A stretch of 64,000 nucleotides of DNA. Source: JASLDZ01 sp964242895 (GTDB lineage: Bacteria > Pseudomonadota > Alphaproteobacteria > Caulobacterales > Caulobacteraceae). The stretch lies in assembly GCA_964242895.1 (NCBI GenBank), contig CAXTBN010000009.1, positions 1-64,000 of the forward strand, written 5' to 3'. Position 1 is the first letter of the stretch; every line of letters begins with the position of its first letter. The position numbers and the translations under genes were made by a program. Below the pieces are notes generated by a model. That model searched no databases. It was not told where the DNA came from and was given only the letters and a program-made list of their open reading frames with translations. This document shows, piece after piece, positions 39,343-47,874 of the stretch.

Positions 39343-41599
39343 GAGCACGCTCCTCTGAGCCGCGTTCGGCGGCGCCGGCGCGTGTCCTGCGGGGCAGGGC
39401 GAAGCGGAAGGTCGCACCGCGCCCGGGCTCCGCCTCGGCCCAGATGCGTCCGTCATGGCGCTCCACGATGCGGCGCGCCAGGGCCAGGCCGATGCCCGTG
39501 CCCTCGAACTCCTCCGCGCGGTGGAGGCGCTGGAAGACGCCGAACAGCTTGTCGACGTAGGCCATGTCGAAGCCGACGCCGTTGTCGGCGACAGTGAACA
39601 CGACTTGGTCGGGCAGGGTCTCGCCCGACACGGCGACCACCGCGGGGCTGCGCCCGCGCGAGTACTTCAGGGCGTTGTCGACGAGGTTCAGCAGCACCTG
39701 CCGCAGCATGGACGGGTCGCCGTAGGCGTTGGGCAGCGGCTCCACCCTCCACTCCACCTCGCGGCCGGTCCACTCGGGCTCCAGCGAGCGCCGCACCTCG
39801 TCGAACAGCTTGGCGGTGTCGATGCGCGCGCGCGCGAGGCTGGCGCGGCCCAGGCGCGAGAAGGCCAGCAGGTCGTCGACCAGCCGCCCCGCCGACAGCG
39901 CCGACTCGCGGATCGACCGCAGGTAGTGCTGCGAGGGGCCGGACAGCTGGGGCTCGCGCTCGCCCAAGAGCTCCGCGTACCCGACGATGTGGCGGAACGG
40001 GGCGCGCAGGTCGTGGCTGACCGAGTAGCTGAACGCCTCCAGCTCCTTGTTGGACTTCTGCAGCTCGTCCGACAGCTCGGCGCGCTCCTCGGCGCGGTGC
40101 AGCACCAGCTCGATGACGGACTGGCGGAAATCCGTCACCGCCTGGAGTTCGGAGGCGCGCCAGGGGGCCGCGCGGCCGCGCACAAGCTCCTTCCACTGGT
40201 TGAAGGAGCTGCGCGGGTGCAGCCGGCCGGGGGTCCCGTCCATGGGCGCGCCCGTCGCGGCCTTGCGGGGGTCGCCGCCCCACGCGACGGTGCGCACCAC
40301 CTCCGGGCGGAACCACAGCAGGTAGCGGGGCCGCAGCGTGGAGAGGGACACGGCCAGGAGGCCGCTGGCCCGGTCGGCGTAGCGGTCCGCGCCGGGCGCC
40401 TCCGCGCCCAGCGTCTCCGTGTGGAACAGCTCGCCCGGGTGTTCGCGATGCAGCCAGGCGATCAGGCTGCGGACGTCCTCCTCCGGCGGGGTGTCGCCCG
40501 CCAGGCGCAGCCCCCCGTCGCCGACCACCGCGGCCCCCGTGGCGTCGGCCAGCGCGAGCCAGGCGTCCGCCCCGTCGGCGAGGCCGTCGGCGAAGTCGCC
40601 CTGGCGTGACATGCGGGCCAGGAGCTCGGCCTCCAGGTCCTTCAACGCGATCCGCTCGGCGGCGTTGGCGGCGCGGTCGAGCGCGCCCAGCCGCAGGCCC
40701 AGCACCTGGCTCAGCAGGTCGCAGGCGTTGCGCACCGGCGCCGTCACCCGCCGCGGCTCGCGGTTGTGGCAGGAGATCAGGCCCCAGAGCGCCCCGTCCA
40801 CCAGGATGGAGACGGACATGGAGGCGCCCGTGCCCATGTTGCGCATGTACTCCAGGTGCACGGGCGAGACGTGGCGCAGGCCCGCATCCGACAGGTCCGT
40901 GACCTCGCCGGTGTCCGGATCGGCGGCGGGGAGCAGCGGCGACGGCTCGTAGCTGGAGGCGGCGATCAGGCGCAGCCGGTTGCGGCGGTACAGCTCGCGC
41001 GCCTGCGCCGGGATGTCGGAAGCCGGGAAGCGCAGGTGCAGGTAGGAGGGCAGCGGGCCGGCGCGGGCCTCGGCGATGACCTGGCCGTTCCAGTCCGCGT
41101 CGAAGCGGTAGATCATCACCCGGTCGAGCCCGGTCAGGTCGCGGACCACGTGTGCGGCGGTCCGGGCGAGGCTGGCGAGGTCGGCGGACGCGTCCATGCG
41201 CTCGATGCCGGCGCGGATGGCGGGATAGAGCGTCTCCAGGGTCTCGGTGCGCTCGCCCGGCTCGAACTCCACCAGCAGGCGCGCGCCCGAACGGTGGGCG
41301 GCCACGTCGAACGCCCGGCCGTCCTGGCGCTCGACCCGGTCGACCAGGGCGGGCTGGTCGCCGTCTCGCCACGCACCCAGGAGCCGCTCCAGCGCCGCGC
41401 CGAGCCGGTCTCCGTCGAGCAGGCCGTCGAGGAAGGCCGCGGCGTTGGCGCTGCGCTGGCGCACGGCGAGGGTCTCGGCGTCGAGCACCAGTAGCGCGCC
41501 GTGGGGCTGGATCGCGCCAGGGGTGCGGATCGGCTCGCGCGCGCAGACGTCGAGGTCGAGGTCCTGCAGGGTCGGCGTGGCGGAGACGTCGGGCGGCAC
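39335..41599 (-). CDS. bphP: Bacteriophytochrome histidine kinase
   Basis: A 754-residue red/far-red photoreceptor kinase with PAS (20-110), GAF (120-300), PHY (310-490) and HisKA-ATPase (520-745). The biliverdin-attaching cysteine is C19 in DVCAREPIRTPGAIQPHG. The GAF domain keeps FPASDIP (D195), VSPVHLEYM (H248, Y251) and ISCHNR (H278). The PHY tongue has PRSSF (462-466). The kinase has H529 in SVSHDLRAPF, NLVDNALKYS and GTGIGLALARRIV. All chromophore contacts look intact, so it should be photoactive if biliverdin is supplied; no heme oxygenase gene lies in the window. GTG 41599 starts ten bases after the GH130 stop. Confidence 0.95.
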   Translation of the reverse strand: MPPDVSATPTLQDLDLDVCAREPIRTPGAIQPHGALLVLDAETLAVRQRSANAAAFLDGLLDGDRLGAALERLLGAWRDGDQPALVDRVERQDGRAFDVAAHRSGARLLVEFEPGERTETLETLYPAIRAGIERMDASADLASLARTAAHVVRDLTGLDRVMIYRFDADWNGQVIAEARAGPLPSYLHLRFPASDIPAQARELYRRNRLRLIAASSYEPSPLLPAADPDTGEVTDLSDAGLRHVSPVHLEYMRNMGTGASMSVSILVDGALWGLISCHNREPRRVTAPVRNACDLLSQVLGLRLGALDRAANAAERIALKDLEAELLARMSRQGDFADGLADGADAWLALADATGAAVVGDGGLRLAGDTPPEEDVRSLIAWLHREHPGELFHTETLGAEAPGADRYADRASGLLAVSLSTLRPRYLLWFRPEVVRTVAWGGDPRKAATGAPMDGTPGRLHPRSSFNQWKELVRGRAAPWRASELQAVTDFRQSVIELVLHRAEERAELSDELQKSNKELEAFSYSVSHDLRAPFRHIVGYAELLGEREPQLSGPSQHYLRSIRESALSAGRLVDDLLAFSRLGRASLARARIDTAKLFDEVRRSLEPEWTGREVEWRVEPLPNAYGDPSMLRQVLLNLVDNALKYSRGRSPAVVAVSGETLPDQVVFTVADNGVGFDMAYVDKLFGVFQRLHRAEEFEGTGIGLALARRIVERHDGRIWAEAEPGRGATFRFALPRRTRAGAAERGSEERARG

Positions 41600-41609
41600 G
41601 CGCAGAGCC

Positions 41610-42899
41610 CTAGTCCATGCTGGCGAGGATGTCGCCGATCTCCAGCCAGGCGAAGGCGACGGAGCTGTCGGCGACGCCATAGGGCACGAACAGCCGCCGC
41701 CCGACGGCCATGCCTCCGCAGGTGTAGACCACGTTGGGCACGTAGCCCTCGCGGTCCTCGTCCGAGGGCGAGATCAGCGGCGTGGGTGTGCGCGCCAGCA
41801 CCTTGGACGGATCCTCCTTGTCCAGGAGCGCGGCGCCGATGGCGTACTGGCGCATGGCGCCGACGCCATGGGTGAGCAGCAGCCAGCCCTCGTCGATCTC
41901 GATGGGCGAGCCGCAATTGCCCATCTGCACGAGGTCCCACGGATACTCCGGGCCGAGCAGCTTCTGGCCCTCGCCCCAGGTGAACAGGTCGTCCGACTGC
42001 AGGAAGAACAGGTTCTCGCCGTCCTGGCGGCCGATCATGCAGTATCGGCCGCCGACCTTGCGCGGGAACAGGGCCATGCCCTTGTTGCGGGCCGCGGGCC
42101 CATGGATCGTACACAGGCGGAAGGTCTTGAAGTCGCGGGTGACCAGCATCTCGCTGGCGATGTCCTTGCCCGAGTAGGCGGTGTAGGTGCCCAGCCACAC
42201 CGGCCCCTCCTCGTCGTGCATGGCCACGAGGCGCAGGTCCTCCAGCCCGTTCCGTTGCTGGTCGGTGAAGGGGAAGATCACCGTGCCGGAGAGGGTGGCC
42301 TCGTAGAAGCGCTCCGCCTGCGTGCACATGTCGTTCTCGGGCGACGCCAGCTCGGTGGCGCGCGCGGCGATGGAGAAGGGCGGCTGCGGCAGGAGGTCGA
42401 AGCCGCCGTCGTGGGTGATGATGCCCTCGCGGAAGGCGATGGAGCTGATGTGGCCCTCGCCCACGGCGCGCAGCGACATCACGAAACGCACCGATCCCGG
42501 TCGCAATCCGGACTGGTCGGGGTGAGCGACCACCGACGGATTCATCAGCGCGGCGGAGGTGTAGGAGTACTCGTGGCAGAAGTAGGCGCCGATCAGCTCC
42601 TTTTTCGGCTCGGGCAGGTCGTCGGGCAGGCCCAGCTCGGCGTGCACCTGCTCGAAGCGCTCGATGAACACGCGGCGCGTCTGCCAGTGGCGCGCGCCGA
42701 AGTCCTTGGACACCAGCCCGAGCTCGGCCTGGGTGGTGCGCATGTCCATGGCCATCACCGCGTCGGCGATGCGCTGGGCGCGGACGGCCTTGACCGGCGG
42801 CTGGCCGGGCACCTGCTCCGGCATGATCTGGAAGGGACGGATCACCACCCGGCCCGGCTCGGGACGGAGCCGCACCGGCGACAACGAGACTGGGGGCAC
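41610..42899 (-). CDS. GH130-family glycoside phosphorylase-like protein
   Basis: A 429-residue five-bladed beta-propeller. The GH130 signatures are present: NPSVVAH at 120-126, GLEDLRLVAM (218-227, the ED-x-R motif), NKGMALFPRKVGGRYCMIGRQDGENLF, GSPIEIDEGWLLLTHGVG, and VVYTCGG with VPYGVADSS. GH130 enzymes phosphorolyse or hydrolyse beta-mannosides. No signal peptide, so action is on cytoplasmic oligosaccharides. It lies 45 bases after the glycosyltransferase gene and ten before bphP. Synthesis and recycling of a mannose-containing oligosaccharide by the pair is an inference. Confidence 0.88.
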   Translation of the reverse strand: MPPVSLSPVRLRPEPGRVVIRPFQIMPEQVPGQPPVKAVRAQRIADAVMAMDMRTTQAELGLVSKDFGARHWQTRRVFIERFEQVHAELGLPDDLPEPKKELIGAYFCHEYSYTSAALMNPSVVAHPDQSGLRPGSVRFVMSLRAVGEGHISSIAFREGIITHDGGFDLLPQPPFSIAARATELASPENDMCTQAERFYEATLSGTVIFPFTDQQRNGLEDLRLVAMHDEEGPVWLGTYTAYSGKDIASEMLVTRDFKTFRLCTIHGPAARNKGMALFPRKVGGRYCMIGRQDGENLFFLQSDDLFTWGEGQKLLGPEYPWDLVQMGNCGSPIEIDEGWLLLTHGVGAMRQYAIGAALLDKEDPSKVLARTPTPLISPSDEDREGYVPNVVYTCGGMAVGRRLFVPYGVADSSVAFAWLEIGDILASMD

Positions 42900-42944
42900 G
42901 GCGCCTCGGAGGTCAGGCGCCTCGGCGGAGTCCCTCGGCGCGGG

Positions 42945-45251
42945 TCAGCGGTCGCCGACGGTGAGCCGCGGGCGGTCGCTCCGGGTTAGCCCGGTCACGG
43001 TGCACGCCGCAAGCTGCAAGGCGAGCACCGACTCCGCGCCCTGGTTCTGGTTCGGACCCGCCCAGGTGAGGCCGTCGAAGCACTCGCCCTCGCCCGCCTC
43101 GGCCAGGGCGACGCCCAGGTCGTTGCGGCCGTAGTACCAGGCGTAGGCGCGCTCGGCCTCCTCGCGGAACACGCCCTCGTCGGCGCCGGCGTCGAGGGCG
43201 GCCGCACAGGCGTCCACGGTGGCCCAGGCCTCCAGCGGCTGCTGGTCGAACAGCCCGCCCGCGTCGAAGCCCCGGCCGAAGTCCTCCGTCGGCACCGGGC
43301 GGAAGCAGCCGGAGGGCGCGGTCTGCTTGCGGCAGAGCCACAGCAGCGCTTCGAAACCCAGGAGCCTCAGCCGCATGTCGCCCAGAACCACGCCGGCGCG
43401 GATCAACGCCTCCGGCAGGCGGGCGTTGTCGTAGGAGAGGTAAGGCTCGAACCACGGCTCGCCCTCGGCGGCGCGCGCGTCCAGCAGCGCAGCCAGCCGC
43501 TCGGCCTTGCGGCGAAGCAGGTCGCGCATGGCCGGAGAGCCGAAGCCGGAGCCCACCACCTGCGCCAAGCCGAGGGCGACGAAGGCCTCGGCGCGGGGCG
43601 ACGACAGCCGCTCCATGGCGGGCAGGAGCCGGGGCAGGAAGGCCTGCGCCCAGCGCCGCTGCTCGGGCGCATGCGCCTCGGCCGCCGTGGAGCAGACGGC
43701 CCAGAAGCTGCGGGCGTTGCTGTCCTCAGAGCCGCGCGTCTCGAGCCAGGTGCGCTCGTAGCTCATGAAGTTGCGGAAGGAGCCCTCCGCCTCGTTCCAG
43801 GCGTGGTGCAGGAAGGCGGCGTAGGTGGAGGCCAGCGCACGCCGCTCCGTGTCCGGCTGGCCGGGCAGGCGGTGCATGAGGATCAGGGCGCGAGCGTTGT
43901 CGTCGACGCAGTAGCCGTGGTTGCGGTCGGGCAGGCTCCACACGCTGTGCTGGAGCATGCCGCAGGCGTCGGTCATGCGGCGCACGCCGCCAATGGACGG
44001 CTGCGGCCGAGGTGCGGGCCGGACGGCGCGGCGACGGCGGAACTCCACCACGCGGCCGCTGCGCGCCGCCGACAGGGCGGCCAGCGTGCTCTCCGCGAGC
44101 GCGCTCCACACCGTGCCGCGCGTGGCGGCGTAGATGCGCTCGCGCATGGCGGTCAGCTTGGCGGGCGAGGAGAGCAGGCCGATGGCCGCCGCGGCCAGGG
44201 CGGCGGAGTCGCCGAACGGCGTCAGCACGCCGCGGCCATCCGCCAGGAGTTCCTGCGCGTGCCAGTAGGGCGTGGAGACCACGGGCTTTCCGAGCGCCGC
44301 CGCATAGGCCAGCGTGCCGGAGGTGCTCTGCGCCGCGTTCAGGTAGGGCGTCACGTAGACGTCGGCGGCGCGCAGGTAGTCCAGGAGCCGCGGCGTATCC
44401 GTGTACTCCTCGACGAAGCGCACGTTCTCGGCCACGCCCAGCTCGGCGGCGAGCGCCTTTAGGCTGTCGCGATAACGCTCGCCCTCGCGGGCGACGAGGT
44501 GCGGGTGCGTCGCGCCCAGCACGAGGTACAGCGCCTGCGGCCGCGCGGCGACGATCGCCGGCATGGCCCGCACGGCCGTCTCGATCCCCTTGCCGGGGGA
44601 GAGCAGGCCGAAGGTGAACAGGAGCTCGCGGCCCTCGAAGCCCAGCGCGGCCTTTTGCGGTGCGGTGTCGACCAGCGGCTCGTCGGGCGCGCCGTGCGGG
44701 ATCACAAGGATCCGGTCGTCGCCCACCCCCCACACGTCGCGCAGCATCTCGCGGCCGCGCTCGGCCATGACGATCAGCCGGTCGGAGCGGGCGAGCAGGC
44801 GCTCGAACACGCGGCGCTGGTCGGGGTCGGGCTCCGCCAGCACCGTGTGCAGGACGGAGACCACCGGCAGCGAGCTGTGGTCCAGCAGCGTGAGCACATG
44901 CTCGCCGGCGGGACCGCCGAAGATGCCGAACTCGTGCTGCAGCAGGATCACCTCGGCGCCCGAGGCGTCGATGCGGCGCGCGGCTTCCAGGTAGTCGGCG
45001 CGCACGTCGTGGCGCACGGTGAAGGTGACCTCCGACGGGTAGGTCGTCTGGTCGCCGGTGTCGCGCATGGCGACCACGTCACAGGCGAAGTCCTCGCGCG
45101 CGGCCATGAGCGCGGCGCGGACGTCGAAAGTGTAGGTGGCGATGCCGCACCGCCGCGGCGGGTAGTTGCCGATCGTCGCCACATGACGCACGTCGGGCAG
45201 CACCGAGGCTAGACTCGGCGCGGCATCGGGCGTGCGGAACGTCTTCGGCAT
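42945..45251 (-). CDS. Glycosyltransferase (GT4-like) fused to a glycosidase-like helical domain
   Basis: A 768-residue two-part protein. Residues 20-400 form a GT-B glycosyltransferase: IGNYPPRRCGIATYTFDV, HGAPDEPL, FGLLSPGKGIETAVRAMP and STSGTLAYAAALGKPVVSTPYWHAQELL. The first Glu of the usual E-x7-E motif is absent. After an Arg/Pro linker (405-419), residues 420-768 form an all-helical domain with DRNHGYCVDDNARALILMH, SYERTWLETRGSEDSNARSFW and WAGPNQNQGAESVLALQLA, which looks like an alpha/alpha toroid of glycoside hydrolases. It may make and trim the same sugar chain. It is first in the phytochrome operon; the 133-base upstream region holds only weak promoter-like sequence. Confidence 0.85.
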   Translation of the reverse strand: MPKTFRTPDAAPSLASVLPDVRHVATIGNYPPRRCGIATYTFDVRAALMAAREDFACDVVAMRDTGDQTTYPSEVTFTVRHDVRADYLEAARRIDASGAEVILLQHEFGIFGGPAGEHVLTLLDHSSLPVVSVLHTVLAEPDPDQRRVFERLLARSDRLIVMAERGREMLRDVWGVGDDRILVIPHGAPDEPLVDTAPQKAALGFEGRELLFTFGLLSPGKGIETAVRAMPAIVAARPQALYLVLGATHPHLVAREGERYRDSLKALAAELGVAENVRFVEEYTDTPRLLDYLRAADVYVTPYLNAAQSTSGTLAYAAALGKPVVSTPYWHAQELLADGRGVLTPFGDSAALAAAAIGLLSSPAKLTAMRERIYAATRGTVWSALAESTLAALSAARSGRVVEFRRRRAVRPAPRPQPSIGGVRRMTDACGMLQHSVWSLPDRNHGYCVDDNARALILMHRLPGQPDTERRALASTYAAFLHHAWNEAEGSFRNFMSYERTWLETRGSEDSNARSFWAVCSTAAEAHAPEQRRWAQAFLPRLLPAMERLSSPRAEAFVALGLAQVVGSGFGSPAMRDLLRRKAERLAALLDARAAEGEPWFEPYLSYDNARLPEALIRAGVVLGDMRLRLLGFEALLWLCRKQTAPSGCFRPVPTEDFGRGFDAGGLFDQQPLEAWATVDACAAALDAGADEGVFREEAERAYAWYYGRNDLGVALAEAGEGECFDGLTWAGPNQNQGAESVLALQLAACTVTGLTRSDRPRLTVGDR

Positions 45252-45384
45252 GGGTCTCGTCGAGTGGCTGCGATCTACTAACGCAGATGCGCCGACTTAG
45301 CTGCAATGCAAGTGCTGCAGCGCACAAGCGCGGGCACGGTGCCTGCCGGACGGGCTGGTGCGCCCGCTCCGCAGGCGGTCGGCC

Positions 45385-46170
45385 TCAGAGCGCGAGGTCG
45401 ACCGTCACCGGCGCGTGATCGCTGGGCCGCTCCCAGGCGCGCACGGCGTCGTGCACCCACGCACCGGAGGCGAGCGGGGCAAGTCCGGGCGACGCCCACA
45501 GGTGGTCGAGCCGCAGGCCGCGGTTGGAGGCGCGGAAGTCCGCCGCGCGATAGCTCCACCAGGTGAACAGCTTCTCGCCGGGCGGGACCGCCTCGCGTGG
45601 CAGGTCGGTGAAGCCGAGGCTCGCCTTGAGCCGGGCGGCCACCTCGATCTCCACGGGCGTGTGGCTGACCACCTTGAGCATGTGGCGGTGGTTCCACACG
45701 TCGTCCTCGCCCGGCGCGATGTTGAAGTCGCCCGCGAGCAGCAGCGGCCGGGCCGGGTCGCGGGCCGCCATGTCGCTGGTCAGCCGCTCGTAGAAGTCCA
45801 GCTTGTGGTCGAACTTGGGATTGGCGGCGCGGTCCGGCGTGTCGCCGCCCGCCGGAATGTACAGGTTGACCACCTCCACGCCCGCGACGCGGACGGCCAC
45901 GCAGCGCGCGTGCCCCTCACGGCACGGCCGCAGGTCGGGCGCGTCCTCCAGCGGCAGGCGCGAGGCCGTGGCGACGCCGTGCATCCCCTTCTGGCCGGCG
46001 ACGCGCACGTGCGGCAGGCCGGCCTCGGCCAGGGCGGCGTACGGGAACTCGCCTTCGCGGCACTTGGTCTCCTGCAGCAGCAGGAGGTCGACGCCAGCCT
46101 CCGCCACGAAGCGGCGCACCTGTTCGATGCGCAGGCGCACGGAGTTGATGTTCCAGGTGGCGACCCGCAC
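45385..46170 (-). CDS. xthA: Exodeoxyribonuclease III
   Basis: A 261-residue AP endonuclease/3'-5' exonuclease of base excision repair. VATWNINSVRLR at the start, LLLQETKC (metal Glu), NLYIPAGGD, LAGDFNIAP, FTWWSYRAADFRASNRGLRLDHL and the final SDHAPV are the exonuclease III landmarks. GTG 46170 is selected by GGAGG six bases upstream; GTG 46185 is in frame. A strong terminator hairpin ends just seven bases before that ribosome binding site, an unusual leader arrangement. Confidence 0.95.
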   Translation of the reverse strand: MRVATWNINSVRLRIEQVRRFVAEAGVDLLLLQETKCREGEFPYAALAEAGLPHVRVAGQKGMHGVATASRLPLEDAPDLRPCREGHARCVAVRVAGVEVVNLYIPAGGDTPDRAANPKFDHKLDFYERLTSDMAARDPARPLLLAGDFNIAPGEDDVWNHRHMLKVVSHTPVEIEVAARLKASLGFTDLPREAVPPGEKLFTWWSYRAADFRASNRGLRLDHLWASPGLAPLASGAWVHDAVRAWERPSDHAPVTVDLAL

Positions 46171-46185
46171 GCCCCGCCTCCGCAC

Positions 46186-46224
46186 AGAGAAAGGCCCCGA
46201 CGCCTGGGGGGAGGCGTCGGGGCC
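46186..46224 (-). terminator. Strong intrinsic terminator immediately before xthA
   Basis: Leftward, GGCCCCGACGCC-N8-GGCGTCGGGGCC (46224-46193) is a perfect twelve-base stem followed by TTTCTCT (46192-46186). It would end transcripts from moeB-lolA, or a short RNA from the promoter at 46323-46351, before the xthA start. Confidence 0.75.
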
Positions 46225-46322
46225 GGAAGGCTCTCGATATCAGGGCCGCGGCCGAGAGGGGAAGAGTTCGGCGGCGGCCGGGGCGACGGAAGCGGGGGGG
46301 GGTGCGTCCGTCGCCTGTGGTG

Positions 46323-46351
46323 GAAATGGCGCGCCGCGGCGCGCCCGTCAA
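46323..46351 (-). promoter_or_regulatory. Promoter with palindromic spacer in the xthA leader
   Basis: Leftward TTGACGG (46351-46345), 14 bases, GCCATTTC (46330-46323): the -35 equals the Caulobacter consensus TTGACGS and the -10 matches six of eight. An 18-base perfect palindrome GGCGCGCC-GC-GGCGCGCC (46328-46345) fills the spacer and could be an operator. The transcript would start near 46316 and meet the terminator about 130 bases later. Confidence 0.5.
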
Positions 46352-46397
46352 GGGACCGTCCGGAAATACTTGCGTGTGGCGTTCCAGCAACAAGCGG

Positions 46398-47033
46398 TCA
46401 CGGCACGGCCCGGGGATCGCGCACCACGAACAGGTCGGGGGAGAGGCCGGAGCGCGCCTGCAGCTCACCCAGGCGAACCTTGGTGGTGCGACCTTGCGCG
46501 TCCACCACGTTCCAGCCCTTCAGCGCCAACCGCCCACCCGCGTCCGCGAAGTAGATGACGAGCCGCCCCTGCGCCTGGTGGGCGATGTCCACCGCCGTCA
46601 GGGCGAAGCCCTCGCCGTTGCGGTCGACGCGGCCGATCTTCACCCCGCGGTCGAGCCGCACCTGCTTGGCCAGGAGGATGTTCAGCGGCGTGGCCGAGAG
46701 CGGGGCGCGGTCGAAGCTCTTCAGCCGCAGGTCCGACAGGGCCACCGTGCGGCCGTCGGACACGATCAGCATGCGCGCGGGCGGCTCGTACTCGAAGCGC
46801 GCCTTTCCCGGGCGCTGCAGGTACAGCGTCCCGTGCGTCACCTGCCCGTCGGGCGCGGTCTGCTCGAAGCGGGCGGACACGGTGGCGAGGCTCTGCAGAT
46901 AGTCCGCGGCGCGCTCGGCGGAGGCGCGGTCCTGCGGCGAGAGCGCGTAGGGGGTGCGGAAGGCGGGCGCCTGTGCGGCGACGGGCGCGGCGAGGGCGAG
47001 CAAGGCGGCGGCGAGGAGAGCGGGTCGGCGCAT
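46398..47033 (-). CDS. lolA: Outer-membrane lipoprotein carrier protein LolA
   Basis: A 211-residue periplasmic protein with signal peptide (LLAAALLALAAPVAAQA). The LolA-type half-barrel follows: YLQSLATVSARFEQTAPDGQVTHGTLYLQRPGKARFEYEPPARMLIVSDGRTVALSD. It carries lipoproteins from the LolCDE complex to the outer membrane, relevant to the several lipoproteins here. ATG 47033 is used; ten bases separate it from the moeB stop, so the two share a transcript. Confidence 0.92.
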   Translation of the reverse strand: MRRPALLAAALLALAAPVAAQAPAFRTPYALSPQDRASAERAADYLQSLATVSARFEQTAPDGQVTHGTLYLQRPGKARFEYEPPARMLIVSDGRTVALSDLRLKSFDRAPLSATPLNILLAKQVRLDRGVKIGRVDRNGEGFALTAVDIAHQAQGRLVIYFADAGGRLALKGWNVVDAQGRTTKVRLGELQARSGLSPDLFVVRDPRAVP

Positions 47034-47043
47034 GGCGGGCGAG

Positions 47044-47811
47044 CTAGGCCGCCCGTCCGGCCGCATCAAGGCGTCCCCTGCCGCACACGGGGCACTCCGG
47101 GTCGGCCGGCACGCGCACGGTGCGCGTCTCCGCCGCGAGGCCGTCGTAGATCAGCAGTCGCCCGGTCAGCGGCTCGCCCGCGCCGCTCAGGAGCTTCACC
47201 GCCTCCAGCGCCATGAGCGAGCCGACCACGCCGGCGAGCGCGCCCACCACGCCCACGGCGGCGCAGGTGTCGGCGTCGGGCGGCGTCTCGGGCACGAGGC
47301 AGCGGTAGCAGGGTCGCCCGGCGAACACGCCCACCTGCCCCGTCCACCGCCCGAGCGCGCCCGAAACCAGGGTGACGCCCGCGACCACGGCGGCGTCGTT
47401 CACGGCGAAGCGCACGGCGAAGTCGTCGCTCCCGTCGAGCACGAGGTCGCAGCCCTCGACCAGCTCGGCCCCGTTCCCCTCGACGAAGGCTGAGGCGACG
47501 GGCTCGACGGCTGTGTGCGGGTTCAGCTCGCCCAGGCGCGCGGCGGCGCGCTCCACCTTGGGCGCGCCCACGTCGGCGGTGGCGTACAGCACCTGCCGCT
47601 GCAGGTTGGACAGGCTCACCACGTCGGGGTCGACGAGCCGCAGCCGCCCCACGCCGGCCGCCGCCAGGTACAGCGCCGCCGGTGCGCCGAGCCCGCCCGC
47701 GCCCACCACCAGCACCCGCGCCGCCTTGAGCCGCTGCTGGCCGGGGCCGCCCACCTCGCGCAGGACGAGGTGGCGGGCGTAGCGCTCGACCTCCTCCGGG
47801 CTGAAGCTCAC
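47044..47811 (-). CDS. moeB: MoeB/ThiF-family adenylyltransferase
   Basis: A 255-residue E1-like enzyme that adenylates the C-terminal glycine of a ubiquitin-like sulfur carrier (MoaD or ThiS). YARHLVLREVGGPGQQRLKAARVLVVGAGGLG opens it with the nucleotide loop GAGGLG (37-42). DGSDDFAVRFAVNDAAV, CYRC and CPVC (zinc) and TCAAVGVVG complete the family pattern. There is no rhodanese domain, so MoeB rather than MOCS3-type. The start is GTG 47811, 63 bases from divergent hslV. Confidence 0.9.
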   Translation of the reverse strand: MSFSPEEVERYARHLVLREVGGPGQQRLKAARVLVVGAGGLGAPAALYLAAAGVGRLRLVDPDVVSLSNLQRQVLYATADVGAPKVERAAARLGELNPHTAVEPVASAFVEGNGAELVEGCDLVLDGSDDFAVRFAVNDAAVVAGVTLVSGALGRWTGQVGVFAGRPCYRCLVPETPPDADTCAAVGVVGALAGVVGSLMALEAVKLLSGAGEPLTGRLLIYDGLAAETRTVRVPADPECPVCGRGRLDAAGRAA

Positions 47812-47874
47812 GCCGGGGCGCCCCGCCGGCCGTGCCGGTTGCGCGCTCCCGGTCGGCGGCTCACATGCGCGGCC

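Noticed and set aside
39453..41372. Long second-frame open reading frame inside bphP
   Set aside because: Arg/Pro/Ala-rich shadow of the phytochrome gene with no domain; the phytochrome frame keeps every family motif.
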